Both the position numbers and the translations under genes were made by a program. Below the pieces are notes generated by a model. It was not told the DNA's origin. It searched no databases and was given only the letters and a program-made list of their open reading frames with translations. A stretch of 37,775 nucleotides of DNA from Candidatus Obscuribacterales bacterium. GTDB taxonomy: Bacteria > Cyanobacteriota > Vampirovibrionia > Obscuribacterales > Obscuribacteraceae. Below, in pieces: positions 14,802-22,147 of the stretch. The stretch is taken from the NCBI GenBank assembly GCA_949127735.1, contig CASBPX010000179.1:1-37775 (forward strand). The letters are read 5' to 3'. Position 1 is the first letter of the stretch; each line of letters begins with the position of its first letter.

Positions 14802-16523
14802 ATGGAAACTATGCACGACAAATTTGCCATAGCCAATGCATTGAGAGAAACAGGCACTCTGCTTAATCTTAAAGGCGAAAATGCATTTAAAGCTCGCGCA
14901 TATTTATCTGGTGCCAGAGCTTTAGAAAGTGCGCAGCTAGACATCAAGCTGTTAATTGCAGAAGAAAGGCTAACAGAACTGCCCGGTATCGGCGCTTCCC
15001 TGGCAGCTTATATTGTAGAACTCTACAATACCGGCGAAACCAAGCTTTTGTCGCATCTGCGCGAACAATTGCCACCAGGTGTGCTCGAACTTTCGCGAGT
15101 AGAGGGTCTCACTTTAAAACGCATTGAAATTTTGCATAACGAGCTTGGTATCAAAACCTTAGATGAACTCGAGCAAGCTTGCAATGAAGGTCGAGTGCGG
15201 CAAATCAAAGGCTTCGGTTTGCGTACAGAAAAAGCTCTACTTAAAGCTATTGATGCCAGCAAAGCCTCTGACAGTCAAACACTTCTAGTAGATGTGCTCG
15301 CGGCTGCCGAAGACTTAGTGAGCTTTATGAAAGCTGCGTTAAAATCTGATCGCATTGTTCTGGCCGGAAAGGCGCGAAGATGGCATGAAACCACAGATAC
15401 TATTTGTCTGGTAGTTGAAAGTGCAAATTCAAATCGTCAAGCGGCTTTCGATGCATTTAAAAATTTTTCTCAAGTAACTAAGGTTGATGTAAAAAACGAT
15501 GATTTTATGCGCGTCAATTTATCGCTCGGTAAAACCGCTGAGATGCACCTGACAGACAATCTGGCACTGGGCCTAATTGAACATACCGGTTCAAAAGAAC
15601 ATTATCAACAATTGCAAAAAATTGCCGAAAAACAAAAATTGACACTTGCCCCTGGCTCTTTGAAAAAGTCTAGCCAGACAATTGAAATTGAATCAGAAGC
15701 TGATTTCTACAGCGCTTTAAAATTACCTTTGATTCCGCCGGAATTACGAGAAGGTGAAGAGGAAATTGCTCTTGCCAAAAAAGGAGCATTCGCCGACCTG
15801 ATAGAAATTGGCCACATTCAGGGCATGACTCACTGTCACAGTACTTTTTCAGATGGCAGACATTCTATTGAACAAATGGCCAGGGCGGCTGAGAAAATGG
15901 GAATGAAATACATTACCTTGACCGACCATTCGCCCAACGCTCACTACGCCGGCGGGCTTGATCTAGAGCGTTTGAAAGAACAGTGGGAAGAAATAGATCG
16001 AGTACAAGAACTGGTAAAACTTCGCATCCTCAAAGGCACCGAATGCGATATCCTCGCCGACGGAAAACTTGATTATCCTGATCATATTTTAGACAAGTTT
16101 GACATTGTCGTGGCCAGTATCCATTCGCGATATAAACAGAATGCAAAGCAGATGACAAAACGTCTTTTGCGCGGTTTAAAAGACAAGCACTTTAAAGTCT
16201 GGGGCCACCCACTAGGGCGACTGGTGCTGCGGCGCGATCCTATTCCTGTAGATGTGGAAAAATTGCTCGATGCAGTAGCCGAATCCCGCCTGGCTATTGA
16301 AATTAATGGCGACCCTCATCGCCTCGACTTAGAGCCTCGCTGGTCGAAGATGGCCAAGGAGCGCGGGCTGCGATTTGTCATTTCCACTGACGCACATGCA
16401 ATGTCTGAGTTGCAAAATTTGAAATTTGGCATACACTTAGCTCGACGCGCCGGCATCACAAAAACCGATGTTTTAAATACCCTGCCGGTTGAACAATTCA
16501 AAGCGTTTGTCAAAGCCAAATAA
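14802..16523 (+). CDS. polX: PolX-like protein: degenerate polymerase core with intact PHP domain
   Basis: Bacterial family X polymerase/PHP fusion, about 573 residues from ATG 14802 (AGG 6 nt upstream; ATG 14811 is equally possible). HhH motifs (LTELPGIGASLAAYI, VRQIKGFGLRTEKALL) are present. The nucleotidyltransferase motif normally reads GSxRRG...DxD; here it is GKARRWHETTDTICLVV, so the Asp pair has become Thr-x-Cys (about residues 200-202), and the third Asp aligns with Glu in AEMHL. Polymerase activity is therefore unlikely. The PHP domain is intact: THCHSTFSDGRHS, LTDHSP, GTECDILADG, ASIHSRY, WGHPLGR and STDAH. The protein probably acts as a metal-dependent 3'-5' exonuclease or AP endonuclease. 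It lies 12 bp upstream of the symporter gene. Confidence 0.88.
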   Translation: METMHDKFAIANALRETGTLLNLKGENAFKARAYLSGARALESAQLDIKLLIAEERLTELPGIGASLAAYIVELYNTGETKLLSHLREQLPPGVLELSRVEGLTLKRIEILHNELGIKTLDELEQACNEGRVRQIKGFGLRTEKALLKAIDASKASDSQTLLVDVLAAAEDLVSFMKAALKSDRIVLAGKARRWHETTDTICLVVESANSNRQAAFDAFKNFSQVTKVDVKNDDFMRVNLSLGKTAEMHLTDNLALGLIEHTGSKEHYQQLQKIAEKQKLTLAPGSLKKSSQTIEIESEADFYSALKLPLIPPELREGEEEIALAKKGAFADLIEIGHIQGMTHCHSTFSDGRHSIEQMARAAEKMGMKYITLTDHSPNAHYAGGLDLERLKEQWEEIDRVQELVKLRILKGTECDILADGKLDYPDHILDKFDIVVASIHSRYKQNAKQMTKRLLRGLKDKHFKVWGHPLGRLVLRRDPIPVDVEKLLDAVAESRLAIEINGDPHRLDLEPRWSKMAKERGLRFVISTDAHAMSELQNLKFGIHLARRAGITKTDVLNTLPVEQFKAFVKAK

Positions 16524-16535
16524 GTTGAAGTGACC

Positions 16536-18050
16536 ATGAGGCTCGATGCATTTTTTGCTTTAGACCTTGCCATAGTGTTCTTGTATTTTGTACTGATTAT
16601 TGTCGTCGGCCTCAAATTCGGCCGCAAAGAAGACAATCTTTCTGATTTTTCCCTTGGTGGCCGATCAATGCCCTGGCCGGCTGTACTGGCCTCGATTATT
16701 GCCGCCGAAACCAGCGCTGCCACTTTTCTCGGCACGCCCGGCGAGGGCTTTAAACTTGTCAACTACACTTATTTGCAGATTTTAGTCGGCACTGTAATCG
16801 GCCGCGTCATCGTTGCTTTTGTCTTTATCAAGCCTTTTTTCGATTACAACGTATTCTCTATATATGAATATCTTGAAGTACGCTTTGGTCGAAAAACCAG
16901 ACTCCTGGCGTCGGCTGTATTTCTCATTACACGCGTACTTGCTTCAGGTGCACGGCTTTATGTTTCAGCCATAATTTTGGCAGTAGGCTTTGCCCTGATA
17001 AACGGCACGCAGCTGAGCGCTGGTGAACAACTAGCGGTGTATCTTTCAGCCATAGTGGTGATAACCATAATTACCGCTATTTACACATCAAGTGGTGGCA
17101 TCAAAGCAGTGGTCTGGACAGACTGCATTCAAGCAACCGTCATGCTTGGTGGCGCCCTTGGTGCCATCGCCATGCTTTTGGTCATTATGCCTGAAGGATT
17201 CTCCTCAGTGCAGCAATTCTACGGCCACACTGCCATGCCGATTTTTATCAGTGGCACCATAGATAATGCCTCACTCTGGCAAAATATAAAGTCCGTACTG
17301 GGCTCCGAATATACGATCTGGGCAGCGCTTATTGGCTCGACTTTCACCACTCTGGCTACCCATGGCACAGATCAAGATATGGTGCAGCGCATGCTTACTG
17401 CCTCTGATTATAAGAAGAGTAGACTTTCTCTAGTGCTTTCAGGTCTGGCCGACCTACCGATTGGCTTTATTTTTCTCACCATCGGCATTTTGATACACCT
17501 GTTCTATCTGCAACAGCCTGATGCCGGCCTACCGCAAAAGAATAGTGAGGTTTTCGCCTACTTTATTCTTACAAAAATGCCGGTTGGACTTCGTGGTTTG
17601 CTGGTTGCCGGAATTTTTGCCACTGCTATGGGTTCGCTCAGTGCGGCTCTCAATGCACTAGCAACAAGTGCGACGAGAGACTTTTCGAAACAGCAAACCG
17701 TAACTGAAGCCCGCAAGTTGACTTATGTTTTTGCTTTGTTGATGATCATGGTGGCAGGCGGAACGGCCTATTTTGTTATCGAACATCCCGACTCTCGAAT
17801 CATTCCCATCGTACTAACTATTTTTGGATATACATACGGTTCACTTCTGGGAGTCTTTCTTTTAGGCTTGCTGACCAAACGCGGCAGTGACAACGGCAAC
17901 TGCCTGGCCATGGTTGCTGGTGCTCTGGTGGTGGCATGCCTGCCCCAAGTAGCATTTCCGTGGCGCATTATGCTGGGCAGCATTGTCACGCTTGTCATTG
18001 GTTCATTATTTGCAGCGCAAGCAGCGAATATTAAGGTCAGTCAAAAATAA
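16536..18050 (+). CDS. Sodium:solute symporter (SSS family)
   Basis: Inner-membrane sodium-coupled transporter, about 504 residues with roughly 13 hydrophobic helices. Family signatures include DFSLGGRSMPWPAVLASIIA, ETSAATFLGTPG (helix 1-2 region), FSIYEYLEVRFGRKTR, and THGTDQDMVQRMLTASDYKK near the middle. It is closest in pattern to the SLC5-like group; the substrate (sugar, carboxylate, vitamin or other) cannot be read from sequence. ATG 16536 has GAAG 5 nt upstream; GTG 16530 in the same frame is an alternative. It probably shares a transcript with polX. Confidence 0.9.
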   Translation: MRLDAFFALDLAIVFLYFVLIIVVGLKFGRKEDNLSDFSLGGRSMPWPAVLASIIAAETSAATFLGTPGEGFKLVNYTYLQILVGTVIGRVIVAFVFIKPFFDYNVFSIYEYLEVRFGRKTRLLASAVFLITRVLASGARLYVSAIILAVGFALINGTQLSAGEQLAVYLSAIVVITIITAIYTSSGGIKAVVWTDCIQATVMLGGALGAIAMLLVIMPEGFSSVQQFYGHTAMPIFISGTIDNASLWQNIKSVLGSEYTIWAALIGSTFTTLATHGTDQDMVQRMLTASDYKKSRLSLVLSGLADLPIGFIFLTIGILIHLFYLQQPDAGLPQKNSEVFAYFILTKMPVGLRGLLVAGIFATAMGSLSAALNALATSATRDFSKQQTVTEARKLTYVFALLMIMVAGGTAYFVIEHPDSRIIPIVLTIFGYTYGSLLGVFLLGLLTKRGSDNGNCLAMVAGALVVACLPQVAFPWRIMLGSIVTLVIGSLFAAQAANIKVSQK

Positions 18051-18177
18051 AATTAGTGATCAAATACGCGGATTTCGCCGGCTTCTCCAGCTCAATTTGC
18101 ATTTACATGTTTGACAGTTTTTGCAAACTTTCGCGATCACAAATAATTTTATTTTGTTACGGTTACCCATAAGCCCA

Positions 18178-18204
18178 CACAGTAGCGCTCTTCATTGCGC
18201 TGTG
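18178..18204. other. Hairpin downstream of the symporter gene
   Basis: CACA-GTA-GCGC pairs with GCGC-TGTG around an 8-nt loop, with a 3-nt bulge. No U-tract follows, so a terminator role is doubtful. Confidence 0.3.
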
Positions 18205-18222
18205 ATTATTAGCTAAACGATC

Positions 18223-18441
18223 ATGAGCCTGGCAAACCATTCCGAAATTGGTATCTATTGGCATAGCTTCTCAGATACCGCCAATGCAAATCAAATATCA
18301 TCGCAGGGCCGAGCGAATTCAATCTTCGCAAACGCCTTCCCAGACTACATCAATGAACTTGCGACGAAGGATGTTGGGCTTTGGGGAATAATAAATGCGA
18401 GCCTTATTGAGAACGATTCCCAGGCTTCTCAAAGGTCATAG
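18223..18441 (+). CDS. Doubtful small reading frame
   Basis: A 72-codon ATG frame with no Shine-Dalgarno, no recognised domain, no signal peptide and no membrane helix. The composition (Ser, Asn, Ala, Ile) is unremarkable. It is the only sizeable frame in the 660-bp gap, so it is noted, but it may be chance. Confidence 0.2.
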   Translation: MSLANHSEIGIYWHSFSDTANANQISSQGRANSIFANAFPDYINELATKDVGLWGIINASLIENDSQASQRS

Positions 18442-18558
18442 CAAAATTGACATTGGGTAGCAATAACAATGAGCATGCAATTATAAATTGCCCCTACGTC
18501 AACTAAGTCACCGACTTCGAGGAGCTTGTATTGGCGCCGATTTGTGCGAAAATCAAAT

Positions 18559-18586
18559 TTGAGAACTGAGAAGATTCGATTATATG
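18559..18586 (+). promoter_or_regulatory. Candidate ferredoxin promoter
   Basis: TTGAGA is followed after 16 bp by TATATG, about 125 bp before the ferredoxin start. Moderate match to a housekeeping promoter. Confidence 0.35.
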
Positions 18587-18658
18587 TCCAAACTTTTTTT
18601 ACCAATTACATTTGGGCACCAGTCGTATTAGCATGAGTCATAATTGGGAAGAGAAAGT

Positions 18659-18712
18659 ATGAGGCTTCAGCGAAAACTTATCTCTGATAGCCACAACAAG
18701 GAGAGCGAATAA
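18659..18712 (+). CDS. Possible 17-residue leader peptide
   Basis: ATG 18659 opens a frame for MRLQRKLISDSHNKESE whose TAA shares its last A with the ferredoxin ATG (TAATG). A purine-rich GGGAAGAG lies upstream. The ferredoxin's own ribosome site (AAGGAGAG) lies inside it, so translation of the leader could modulate the ferredoxin start. It may be chance. Confidence 0.3.
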   Translation: MRLQRKLISDSHNKESE

Positions 18713-18936
18713 TGTCATATACCATCGTAAGTGATATCTGTGAAGGCGTAGGCGACTGCGTCCCAGTCTGTCCCGTCGAATGCATTCACTGGGCTGACGG
18801 AAAGACAAACGCCAAAGGCACTAAGTATCCATACATCGATGACAGCACCTGTATCGACTGCGGAGCTTGCTTATCAGCTTGCCCTGTAGAAGGTGCGATT
18901 CTTGATGACTGGCAGCCTGAACTACAAAAACCGTAA
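18712..18936 (+). CDS. Two-cluster ferredoxin (FdxA-like)
   Basis: Small acidic electron carrier, 74 residues, with eight cysteines in two groups: C-x5-C-x3-CP-x2-C (ICEGVGDCVPVCPVECI, Cys10, 16, 20, 24) and C-x2-C-x2-C-x3-CP (CIDCGACLSACPVEGAI). The first group is spaced more widely than the classical CxxCxxC motif and recalls FdxA/FdI-type proteins, so a [3Fe-4S] or modified [4Fe-4S] cluster in that site is possible beside a normal [4Fe-4S]. AAGGAG lies 7-8 nt before the ATG. It is transcribed alone and followed by two hairpins, the second a strong terminator. No partner enzyme is encoded nearby. Confidence 0.92.
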   Translation: MSYTIVSDICEGVGDCVPVCPVECIHWADGKTNAKGTKYPYIDDSTCIDCGACLSACPVEGAILDDWQPELQKP

Positions 18937-18952
18937 TCAACACGCCTAAAAA

Positions 18953-18970
18953 ACAGTGGTTTCCCACTGT
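18953..18970 (+). other. Hairpin after the ferredoxin gene
   Basis: ACAGTGG and CCACTGT form a 7-bp stem with a TTTC loop 16 bp after the stop. It may protect the 3' end of the message or act with the terminator 26 bp later. Confidence 0.5.
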
Positions 18971-18995
18971 AAGCGGCGCTTACCAGAAATGCTTT

Positions 18996-19026
18996 ACAGG
19001 GTGGCTAACAGTCACCCTGTTTTGTT
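18996..19026 (+). terminator. Intrinsic terminator of the ferredoxin gene
   Basis: ACAGGGTG and CACCCTGT form an 8-bp stem around a 9-nt loop, followed by TTTGTT. Typical rho-independent form. Confidence 0.75.
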
Positions 19027-19208
19027 GGCATATTGATTTACTGTAACCTCCTGACTTGTTATGGCAGCTTTGTGGGCATAAGCACGCATCCCGGGCAGGC
19101 TTGTAAAGATGAGTGGCGACAGGCGTTGATTCATGGTCAACGGCTTCATGGGCGTTTTGTAGGCTCGGCACAAATATCTGGAGCGGGTCTTGCACTTAAG
19201 CTGCTCGC

Positions 19209-21278
19209 CTACCAGATTTTGGCTCGCTTCTCGGGCTCACGCCACATTTTTGCACCAGACTTAATATCAAAAGCGTCATAAAATTCTTGAAAATTCATGA
19301 GCGGCCCCACCGAGCGGAATTTGCCTGGTGAATGAGGATCTACAGTAATTAAGCGCCGCTGCTCAGCTTCGCGAATATTCATGCGCCATAGTTGAGCAAA
19401 GGAAAGAAAGAAACGTTGCTCAGGCGTAAAGCCATCAATATTTTTGCGTTTGGATGGGTCTTTTTTCATTGCTCTCTGCAGAGCGTCGTAGCCAATACTG
19501 ACACCACCGAGGTCGGCAATATTTTCACCTAAAGTAAGCTTGCCATTCACGTGCAAACCAGGCAAGGCCTCGAATGAGTTGTATTCGTCTACAACTTTTT
19601 GAGCTCGACTATCAAACTCTTTCGTATCGGCTTCAGTCCACCACTCTTTCAAATTACCGTCAGCATCATAATGTCTGCCCTCATCATCATAGCCATGTGT
19701 AATTTCATGACCAATGACAGCGCCGATGCCACCATAATTGACGGCATCATCCATATCAACATCGAAAAATGGCGGCTGCAAAATGCCTGCTGGAAAGACG
19801 ATTTCATTCATTGTCGGGTTAAAATATGCATTCACCGTAGGTGGAGTCATACCCCATTCGCTTTTGTCTACCGGTTTGCCAATGCGAGCAACTTGCCTGG
19901 CCACTTCAAAAGCATCTGCCCTCTGGGCATTTCCCAAGTAGTCGTCCGCTTCAATAGTGATTTTTGAGTAATCGCGAAATTTATCAGGGTGACCAATTTT
20001 TTGCACAAACTTTTCAAATTTGGCCATGGCTTTTTTGCGAGTGACATCGCTCATCCAGTCTAGCTTTTGCAAATGGTCAGAAAATACTTCGCGCAAGTTA
20101 GTGACCAGCTCTGCCATAGTTTTACGCGCAGCATCGGTGAAATATTTTTCTACATACAGTTGGCCTAAGGCCTCGCCAACTGAGCGATCGATGACTTTGG
20201 CAACACGCTTCCAGCGCGGTTCTTGTACTTCCTGGCCACTTAAAGTTTTGCCGAAGAAATTAAAGTTTTCGACTTCAACAGCATCATGTAAATATGGTGC
20301 CGCTTCATGCAATAAATGCCAGCGCAAATAAGTCTTCCACTGATCTAGTGGATGAGACTTAAGCGTTTTGTTTAAGGCGGCAAAAAAGTCAGGTTGGCCC
20401 ACCACGGCATATGGAATATCCTTAAGACCACGCTGCTCGAGGTAAACTTGCCAGGGAAGAACTGAATTGCCTTCGATTAATTCTGCGGTTTTGACTTTAT
20501 TGTAATTTTTAATCGGGTCACGCAAATCGACTCTCGAACGACTGGCTTGAGCCAATTCTTTTTCTAAATTGAAGACGATGTCAGCGTTTTTGGCCGCCAG
20601 CACTGAGCTGTCTCCGGCCAACTCAAACATTTTCTTTAGATGCTCAATATAAGCCTTGCGCTGAGGGGAAAAACTGTCCTGCAAATAATAATCGCGATCA
20701 GGCAAACTGAGCCCGCCTTGCATTAGCTGAAAGGCGTAGATGCCGCTATCCTTGGCGTCAGGGTCCACAGTGCTATAAAAAACACCTCCACCGCCTTCCT
20801 TATGAAAATCGGCCAGCAGCTGAAACATCTGCTCGTAAGAGGTGAGAGAGGCAATGCGATCGAGATCGCTTTGTATTGGTGCGAAACGGCGTTTTTCTAG
20901 CACATCAGTATTCATACCGGCCTTAAAAAAGTCGCCTACCTGTCTTCGAGGCGTTCCGGGTTGATTTTTGCCAATATCGGCACTGGCACTTTCAAGCAAG
21001 CCATGAATCAAATAATTGTTGCGTTCAGCTAGTTCGCTAAAGCTACCCCAACGAGCTTTATCCGCCGGTACCGGGTTATTTTTGACCCAATTGCCATTGG
21101 CAAAAAGATAGAAATCGTCAGCCGGTTTAACCGATTTGTCCATGTATGCAGCTGAAAAGCGGGGGATAATTGGCTCTTTCTCACTTGCCGTACCAGCAGT
21201 CGGTGCATTTAGAGCAGAAGCCGCGCCGACATTGGCGCAAGCCACAAGCGAGAGAATAAAGGCAGCAGCTCTTTTCAT
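19209..21278 (-). CDS. M13-family metallopeptidase (PepO/neprilysin-like)
   Basis: Exported zinc endopeptidase, 689 residues from ATG 21278 (AGGGA 6 nt upstream). The signal peptide is MKRAAAFILSLVACANVGAASA. Family signatures are complete: NAYFNPTMNEIVFPAGILQP, the zinc motif GHEITHGYDDEGR (His524, Glu525, His528), ENIADLGGVSIGYDAL with the third ligand Glu585 and Asp589, and the C-terminal Trp ending (KRAKIW). The family cleaves short peptides on the N-terminal side of hydrophobic residues, here in the periplasm or outside. A 272-bp spacer separates it from the ferredoxin terminator side, and the next gene is divergent. Confidence 0.94.
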   Translation of the reverse strand: MKRAAAFILSLVACANVGAASALNAPTAGTASEKEPIIPRFSAAYMDKSVKPADDFYLFANGNWVKNNPVPADKARWGSFSELAERNNYLIHGLLESASADIGKNQPGTPRRQVGDFFKAGMNTDVLEKRRFAPIQSDLDRIASLTSYEQMFQLLADFHKEGGGGVFYSTVDPDAKDSGIYAFQLMQGGLSLPDRDYYLQDSFSPQRKAYIEHLKKMFELAGDSSVLAAKNADIVFNLEKELAQASRSRVDLRDPIKNYNKVKTAELIEGNSVLPWQVYLEQRGLKDIPYAVVGQPDFFAALNKTLKSHPLDQWKTYLRWHLLHEAAPYLHDAVEVENFNFFGKTLSGQEVQEPRWKRVAKVIDRSVGEALGQLYVEKYFTDAARKTMAELVTNLREVFSDHLQKLDWMSDVTRKKAMAKFEKFVQKIGHPDKFRDYSKITIEADDYLGNAQRADAFEVARQVARIGKPVDKSEWGMTPPTVNAYFNPTMNEIVFPAGILQPPFFDVDMDDAVNYGGIGAVIGHEITHGYDDEGRHYDADGNLKEWWTEADTKEFDSRAQKVVDEYNSFEALPGLHVNGKLTLGENIADLGGVSIGYDALQRAMKKDPSKRKNIDGFTPEQRFFLSFAQLWRMNIREAEQRRLITVDPHSPGKFRSVGPLMNFQEFYDAFDIKSGAKMWREPEKRAKIW

Positions 21279-21405
21279 CAATAATCCCTGGAAACCCCAA
21301 CGGGCAGTGTTAATGTGCAAAAGACTATCACACTAGATGTAGACTGTAGACAGTGCAGCAGGCTGAGGGTATAAGAAATTAGCGATTGGCGATGTCGGAG
21401 GTTCT

Positions 21406-22089
21406 ATGCGATTTTTACCAGTAGGTTTGCTATTAGCCTGCACAATTTCAATAAGTTCGGTAGTGCAGGCGGCGCCGACGTTCCAGCAGGCGATGGCTGA
21501 CTATTCCAACGGCAAATATGCCCTCGCTTTGAGTGAATTTCAGGCATTCAAGGTCAGCTATCCCAATAACGCTCTGGTGCACTACTATGTGGCCCTCTGC
21601 CAACAGGCGCTTGGTCGCATCGACCAGGCAAAACTGGAATACAAATGGGTCTTAGACAGCAGAGATGCCAATCTATCTGCTAAAGCCGCCACCGGTTTAG
21701 CTCAACTTTCATCAGCGCGCTTGACCGGTTCAGGCGGGAGCTCAGCTTCTAGCAGTAGCTCGCAAGCGGCAGTTGCGCCGGTAGCGTCTGGCGGTGGTCA
21801 GAAAATTGCTATGGGCAAAGTAAAGAAAGTGATTGAATTCTGGGCCGATTGGTGAGGGCCTTGCACAAAATTTGCGCCCGTGTTTGACGCAACCAAGTCT
21901 AAATTTTCCGATGTATCTTTTGTCCAAATGAATGTTGATGACAGTTCTACCAAAGAAGTGTCAGCTAAATACTCAGTAACCGGTATTCCCAGGGTGGTTT
22001 TCTTAGACGGCTCAGGCAACGTTCTATTCAACGGGGGCCCTTCCTCGAGCGTCGAAGGTTTCACATCACAGATTCAACAATTTCACTAA
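21406..22089 (+). CDS. Probable selenoprotein: TPR-thioredoxin fusion with UGPC active site
   Basis: I read one 227-residue gene through an in-frame TGA at 21853-21855. Before it: signal peptide (1-22, LLLACTISISSVVQA), two TPR-like units (about 24-105) and a Ser-rich linker (about 106-127). Then a thioredoxin domain: VIEFWADW-(TGA)-GPCTKFAPVFDATK, VSFVQMNVDD and the cis-Pro loop GIPRVVFLDG. The TGA stands exactly where the first cysteine of the WCGPC motif belongs (residue 150), and frame and homology continue without a break to TAA 22087-22089. A hairpin starts right after the TGA. Other genes here end in TGA, so it is not read as Trp genome-wide. Selenocysteine is the best reading; a nonsense mutation of the Cys codon or a sequence error are the alternatives. 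It would be a secreted thiol/selenol oxidoreductase. Confidence 0.75.
21853..21879 (+). promoter_or_regulatory. Candidate bacterial SECIS hairpin
   Basis: Immediately after the UGA, GGGC (21856-21859) pairs with GCCC (21876-21879); inside, GCA (21863-21865) pairs with UGC (21873-21875), leaving a CUU bulge on the left and a 7-nt loop CAAAAUU. Position and bulged form fit bacterial SECIS elements, which lie within about 40 nt of the UGA. Stem strength is modest. Confidence 0.45.
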
Positions 22090-22147
22090 ATCAAAAATAG
22101 CTATGGTATTACGTACGGTGACACTGCAGACGCTCAGCTAACTTAAA

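Larger units (their letters stand above)
18051..18711. other. Gene-poor stretch upstream of the ferredoxin
   Basis: A 660-bp region with a bulged hairpin near 18178-18204, one doubtful small reading frame (18223-18441), a candidate promoter and a very short leader frame before the ferredoxin. I see no tRNA, known riboswitch or mobile element in it. Confidence 0.6.

Noticed and set aside
14696-14947. N-terminal extension of the UDG protein
   Set aside because: It runs antisense through polX and has no family similarity; GTG 14695 has an AGGG at good spacing.
19025-19208. Small plus-strand frame after the ferredoxin terminator
   Set aside because: No ribosome site or domain, and it lies opposite the end of the M13 gene.
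21339-21355. TGTAGAC tandem as a fourth regulon site
   Set aside because: Its period is 7 bp, not 11, and the half-site sequence differs from TGTCYA.
21853-21855. UGA read as tryptophan genome-wide
   Set aside because: Other well-supported genes here end in TGA (for example the TPR gene and kinase B), and Trp at a CxxC cysteine makes no sense.
21742-22064. Separate short genes either side of the TGA at 21853, or antisense frames there
   Set aside because: The two parts form one thioredoxin domain in the same frame; the downstream part has no Shine-Dalgarno or signal peptide. Minus-strand frames show no domain.
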